A stretch of 64,000 bases of DNA from Cheiracanthium punctorium. Its lineage: Eukaryota > Arthropoda > Arachnida > Araneae > Cheiracanthiidae. The stretch's first letter is position 1. Each line of letters opens with the position of its first letter. This document shows, piece by piece, positions 58,840 through 64,000 of this stretch. The stretch spans positions 608,001-672,000 of the forward strand of contig JAWZYV010019913.1 of assembly GCA_038373885.1 (NCBI GenBank), in the 5' to 3' direction. The translations under genes were made by a program, and so were the position numbers. The notes beneath the pieces were generated by a model. The model searched no databases, was not told where the DNA came from, and saw only the letters and a program-made list of their open reading frames with translations.

Positions 58840-61016
58840 GGTGCGTGACTATATTCCATCGCATTGAGTGCTATTTTATACATCAATATTGTGAAATTTT
58901 GTTAGATTTACAAATTTCATTTAATTTATTTTTACTAAAATACTGTGAATGCTGTGCTAGTGTGAGAAAACAGAAATTGAAAATGAACAGTTTTATGTGA
59001 ATGTTTATTTTCTATGGGCAAAACACCCATAAAATTGAATTTATCTATGTACTTCTGACGTAACCAGGATAATAATATTAATAATTCTTTTTTTTTAAAT
59101 TTTTAATTTTTTTAAGGGGGGGGGGAAGGAAGGAGGAAATCATGTACAGGGACGTATCCAGAAAAATATTTCGGGAGGGTCCAAACAGTGGAAAAGGTGG
59201 AATACGTCCTTGGTCATGGAGTGCAGTCGCGTACAAATGAACAAATTTTTGTTCAGTTTAATAAAAATCTGATCTCCCACTAGTTAATATTTTTATCGTC
59301 CCTGCAAGTATCTTCAGACATATGTTGGATGTCAAAATATGCCCGACGATGGCTGATTTGGAACAAGTTTCAAAATGAAGGGAATCGGAACAGAAAACGT
59401 TATTACTTTTTTTTTTCTCTAAAAATGGACGAATATTTGACAGAATATTATTAGTTCCTTCAGACTTTTAGTCGCTCTATACTCAATATTAAGGGAAAGT
59501 AAATTATGGTAATCATTCAGATAAAATGTTTATTTTTTTGCTTTCGGAACATTTCGAAATATTTCACATACATATAGACGCGGAAAAGAACATGAAAAAT
59601 AGAAATACCCAGAAACACCGAAGGGGCGCTTTTTGCGCAAACGCCATTAATGAAAAGGGGAAAAAGTTGGATTTAGATAGTTTTTTTTTTTTCTTTTCTT
59701 TTTGAGAAAGGTAAACTCTTGTGCGGTGTTTCGGAGCTTTCGTTCATACGATTTGTTTTTGCATTTTTGAAGAAATTGATATGATATTTTAAGTATTATT
59801 CATTGTGAATACTTATGTACTGATATTTAATTATTAGTATTTTTTTTGCAAATATCAGCTAGAATGCTGATATTTGAAGTTGTAAAACAACTTCAGCTGC
59901 TTCATTTAAGAAAGAAAGTCCTCGAAAAACAAAAAGAGCGAAAACAGACTACATCGTGAACTATCACAAGCCTCACATAATTCTCCTGTACATCGATGCT
60001 AAAATATTGTTGCAGAATACTCTGCCTGTTTCCTGTTTTCGTCGTTCTAAAGTCCAGTTGGTGTAGAAAGTTCTAGAAAAGAGTCCACTTGTCAGGATGG
60101 AACACAAACTTTATTGCTTCTAGAACTTCGTAGTACAATCAGCTATACAAAATTCACAAGCACAATCTATAACTGTAATGTGCTCTTAACAGTCCGCTTA
60201 GATCAGAAGCTCTCACAAATGCTGTAATTCTCACACAAAATAAAACACTTCTACAGGTAAAATTCAGTGGAAATATACGAGGAATAACACTAACACTCCC
60301 TCAAGACTCAACAGTGAAGAATTTACACACAGCACTTTAAAAACAGCCTCGAAAAGAAGCGCCAAACACCGCTTCTATGACAGAGCGAAGCAAGCGTACT
60401 CACACAGAGAGAGCTTCATTCATACACTGGGCGCTCAACTCGCACTGAACTGGGGCCGATGAAACACTCAAGATATAGTTGGCGCAGAAGCTACAAGAAA
60501 CTTCCAGAAGAGTATATTTCTCGAGGGTTCTACATAAAGCGGGAATTTTGATTACGTCATAGAAGAGAAATGTTAGGTTATTATGTGATTTTAATGCATC
60601 AAAAGCAGCTTTACAGGCCTCATAGGGAAAATCGCGCCAAATGACCAAAATGTCGCCAAGCTTAGCGACTTTTGGCGAAATATCGCCAAATTTGGCGCCA
60701 AAAATAAGTCCCCAAAAGTGAAGTTATCGAAGGTCTAGGACGAATATTTCCCGGGATTTCTAGAAACCCCATAGAAAAACAAGGGGAAAACCGAAACCTA
60801 CGTATCTCCGGTTCTAGTGGACCGATTTTGGTGCAACAAAACGCAAAATTTAACTATTTGAAACGTAGAATACGAATTTTAAACAATTTAAGCCCCAGAA
60901 CAGCGGCTTGCCCTGAAAATTCGTAACAATATAGACAAAATCGTGAAGAATTGCTGCAGCTATCAATAATAGTATGGACAAGAATGACATTAATGAGCTA
61001 AATCATGAAGACAAAT
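58840..61016. other. Intergenic, no gene recognised
   Basis: 'cagggacgtatccag' at 59154 looks like one hAT terminus without a partner. 60650-60705 is a cluster of 'tcgccaa' and 'ttggcg' repeats in both orientations. The frame 60400-60648 has no domain I recognise. Confidence 0.4.
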
Positions 61017-61265
61017 GGCCGAGTAGCTAAGACGCTGAACACTGGCCGAGCGGCTAAGACACTGTAAATTGTCGTGTGAAAGTCCAGGGCTCTGGACTTT
61101 CATACGGTTGTTGATCTAGCGGTCTGGAGTATTGGGTGGTTCTCTCCGGATGTAACATGAACATGCGTTATAATCCTTTCAAAAGTCCTCGGCCTAAGGC
61201 AGCCAACTGTTAGGCAGACAGCCCTAGCGTAGCTTTGCCTTTACCGAACCAACCAACCAACCAAC
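61017..61265 (+). repeat. tRNA-derived SINE with duplicated A box
   Basis: 'tggccgagtagctaagac' and, 32 bp further, 'tggccgagcggctaagac' both match a tRNA-Leu/Ser A box. The body ('gttgttgatctagcgg', 'ctctccggatgtaacatg', 'aaaagtcctcggcctaag') matches 48641-48845. The 3' end is an 'aacc' tetranucleotide tail (about 61246-61266). Confidence 0.8.
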
Positions 61266-61266
61266 C

Positions 61267-64000
61267 ATCGATTTCGACTTAAGTAAATTAAGATTAAATA
61301 GAGAAGTAAGTCCATTAAGTAGATTTTCATATCATTAATATTTCTATTAACGTTGAGGTTTTTTTTATATCATTGCTATCGATTGTTCTTACTATTTGAA
61401 TGAAATAATTATTTTTGTGAAATTAAAAATCGGGTTAAAATTGAGTCTGTTTAAAAATAAAAAATAAAAATAAAAGTCACTTCGAAAAGGAAAAAAAAAT
61501 ACATCCAGGAAGCAAGAATAGGATTTTCAATGATCGTAGTTAAAAAAAAAAATATCCAGTTCTTTTTTATTTTATAAAGTTCTCTTGCTTCAAAAAATGG
61601 AATAATTTTTTCTGCTACAAAGTAACTACTGAACATGAGTTTAAGTAGAATTTCAGTAACAGCATAACTAATAGCAGAAAACTGAAACTCTCTAGCAACT
61701 AATTTATACCTTGAAGTTAAAAAAAATTACTTTGCAGCATCCGATCTTTTAAGTGATATAGTACAAAAAGCTTTTAACGCGATAAACAAAAAGGGTAATA
61801 GACTTGAAACATACTTAATCCTCTTAAAAATGGTAATAATTCTGAATTAAGTTTCTCCATTGAAAATTGTACATTTAAAATAGTTAGAGGAAAGTAATAT
61901 CACTTCTAGTGTATTATTCTCTTTTAACTATTCGGAGTAAATTAGTACTTAGCACTGTTTTTTATTGAACCAGTAGTTTTTTAATGTTATTTGATATGCC
62001 GCGGTAAAACTTGAACGTAATTTGATGTGATGTTTAAGAGAGTTAACTTGGGATCCCTATTGCAAAAGCATTGTATAATGTTACCTGCTTTATGAGAATA
62101 ACTTTTGTTTAAATGTACAAAACATTCCTATATATAATAAGTATGCTACCGTGTTATTATAATTTAATGTTTATGTTATAGTTTCAAGAAAAATTGTGGC
62201 CAATGGCCATATATATCTAACCATAATGGTGATTTGTAATATAGAAGTTTAGAGTTGCGCATTTGGATATATTTTCTAACAAACCAGGCAAGTAACTCAG
62301 TTAAGTTTGCTTTTATTTAGAAAAAAAAATGTATTCCTGGTGGTTTGTGGTGTAGAAAATGTGAATAAAATGAAATGAATTTAAAGCATTTTTAACGCTT
62401 TATTTTATTCTAGATGATTTATTGTAAGTTCAATTAATACTTCAAAATAAATAAAAAGGTATTATTTCGCCCAGATGAATGAGTTCGAAATAAGCAGTTT
62501 CTGGATTAAATTTGCAAAAACATCTGAATTTATTGTTAAGAGAAAGACTGAAAAAGGTAAAAAAATTGACGGTTATTTATAAGCAGATCTTCGAGATTAA
62601 GCGCATAAATCTGGTGAGTCGATATAAGCGTACAAGTTTTTCGTATGACTCGTAAATACGAGTTATTACATTAGTAAACAACGAAGAAAGAGTAGAAAAT
62701 TTGGGTTTTGATAATTTCCATTAAAACAAACTTACCAAATTTTCCGATATTAATATAACGTAAAGTCAGTGGCTCTGATGGTGAAAATGAGTACATTAGA
62801 TTTACTTACATTTCGTGAAGGATGAGCATTGGGCATGTATCTGATTTTTTTGAGATCCCTGAATTTAGGTAGATGGAACAAATTATGCCAATGAGGAAAC
62901 TATTAACTACGTCTTACGGATATGACTCCTGGTAGTATCACTATACTGTTCCTCAGGTTTACAGCACCTTCGATTGAAACACAGGCAACTAAAAAATAAT
63001 TAATTCAAATTGACGAGTTAAAAATAAGAAAATATAGGAACAATGTTGTCAAAAATTTAGCTTTCCTTATACTATAAAAGAAATACAGTAAAAAACAGGG
63101 ATCGATTCGAGACGAAAAGCAAATCTGTTTCGTCTCGCAAAACAGCCGCAAAGCTGCGCCATGTCTCGCAAAATTCTTTTCAACAATCTTCAAGGAACCA
63201 AACCTTTTTTTCGCTATACCCGGTGGATCGCTATATCCGTTCATTATATCCGAGAGTTCGTTATATATCGGGTTCGCTATATAGGGATTTGATTTTATAC
63301 AGGGGATTGAGGAAGTCGTTCCACCTTAAGAAAAGGGATTTTTTTATACTGTAAAATAACTTAATACTCTGAATAAGGGATTATTTCGTTCCAGAGATTC
63401 TTATGCATGCAATTAATGCGTTAACAAACTGAAATAGGGTTTTGGTGTTGGAGGAGTTTTTAGAGAAACATCATTCTGTGATGTGATTACCCAGTACCGG
63501 GGTCATTCCGCCACATTTGATTTCTTGCGCAAATTTGACCGTATGCATTTGTCACACTTTGAAGGCACTTTAAAGTGATCCAAAAAATGCCACGCCAAAG
63601 GGCATATGAAAAGATAAAGAAAAAATACTTTTAATGAATAACCTTTATACAAGATTTGTTAATAACATAACAAGATATTAGACACTTGTGGAGTTTTTAA
63701 GTAATTTATATATTAATTATTTTTTTCTTTATTAAAATCACTATTTTCGTATCTTTCTCTAAAAACAAAAACAAAACACACACACACACACACACGCAAA
63801 CCCAGCAACCGGGGCTGGTGGCATAACTACAGCGGAACAATACGAGGACAGCATTTTCTGCTATTACACAAACATAGTGTTTTGACCAGCCTTGAACACC
63901 TACTGAGACAGTTTCACATACTTAGGATTGCCAACCGTCCCGCAAGAGCCGGGACGTCCCGCTTCTAGCGCTTTAGAGGACGCGTCTCGCGAAAGGTGTG
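61267..64000. other. Intergenic to window end
   Basis: No gene recognised. 63200-63290 has repeated 'cgctatat(c)cg' phrases typical of a MITE end without a visible partner. A (CA)n microsatellite lies at about 63773-63795. The last ~70 bases ('ggattgccaaccgtcccg') resemble one end of a further hAT MITE cut by the window edge. Confidence 0.4.

Overview
This is AT-rich, intron-poor arthropod nuclear DNA made mostly of transposable elements around two intact chemoreceptor-like genes. The two genes are paralogous seven-transmembrane proteins of the arthropod gustatory-receptor (GR, 7tm_7) type, both on the minus strand at 15464-16564 and 30894-31970. The receptors together with arthropod-type Helitron termini, tRNA-derived SINEs and many hAT/piggyBac/pogo-like MITEs suggest a chelicerate, probably a spider. 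The species placement is inference; nothing in the window proves it.

Layout. 1-2657: Helitron-like debris, a hAT MITE nested in another hAT MITE, and a tRNA-like repeat. 2658-13818: five same-strand copies (A-E) of one non-autonomous Helitron family with internal ~157-bp tandem repeats. Three are joined head to tail, and copy C is split by a 3.2-kb hAT element with a perfect 8-bp target duplication. 13819-18866: a second tRNA-like repeat and GR gene 1, flanked by a duplicated ~190-bp sequence. 18867-21892: a long-inverted-repeat element, then a Helitron with a helicase remnant and an internal MITE. 22086-30651: a decayed Ty3/gypsy element split by two Helitrons in opposite orientations, which themselves carry hAT MITEs. 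30894-31970: GR gene 2.

33088-42400: a minus-strand Helitron carrying a SINE and a MITE, a foldback element (35385-36924) filled with a ~78-bp minisatellite, and low-complexity DNA. 42400-64000: three piggyBac-like foldback MITEs with TTAA target duplications (one has a second TTAA element inside its terminus), pogo-like and hAT MITEs, several tRNA-derived SINEs, and a second copy of the SINE+MITE-carrying Helitron at 52563-54529. I recognised no further host gene from 32 kb to the end.

Functionally the window reads as part of a GR cluster whose members are spread apart by repeated nested transposition. Target-site duplications and the Helitron A/T insertion rule allow most insertions to be ordered. 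The most unusual items are the head-to-tail Helitron stack, the Helitron that has multiplied a captured SINE and MITE as cargo, and the minisatellite-filled foldback element. None of the transposable elements appears able to move by itself.
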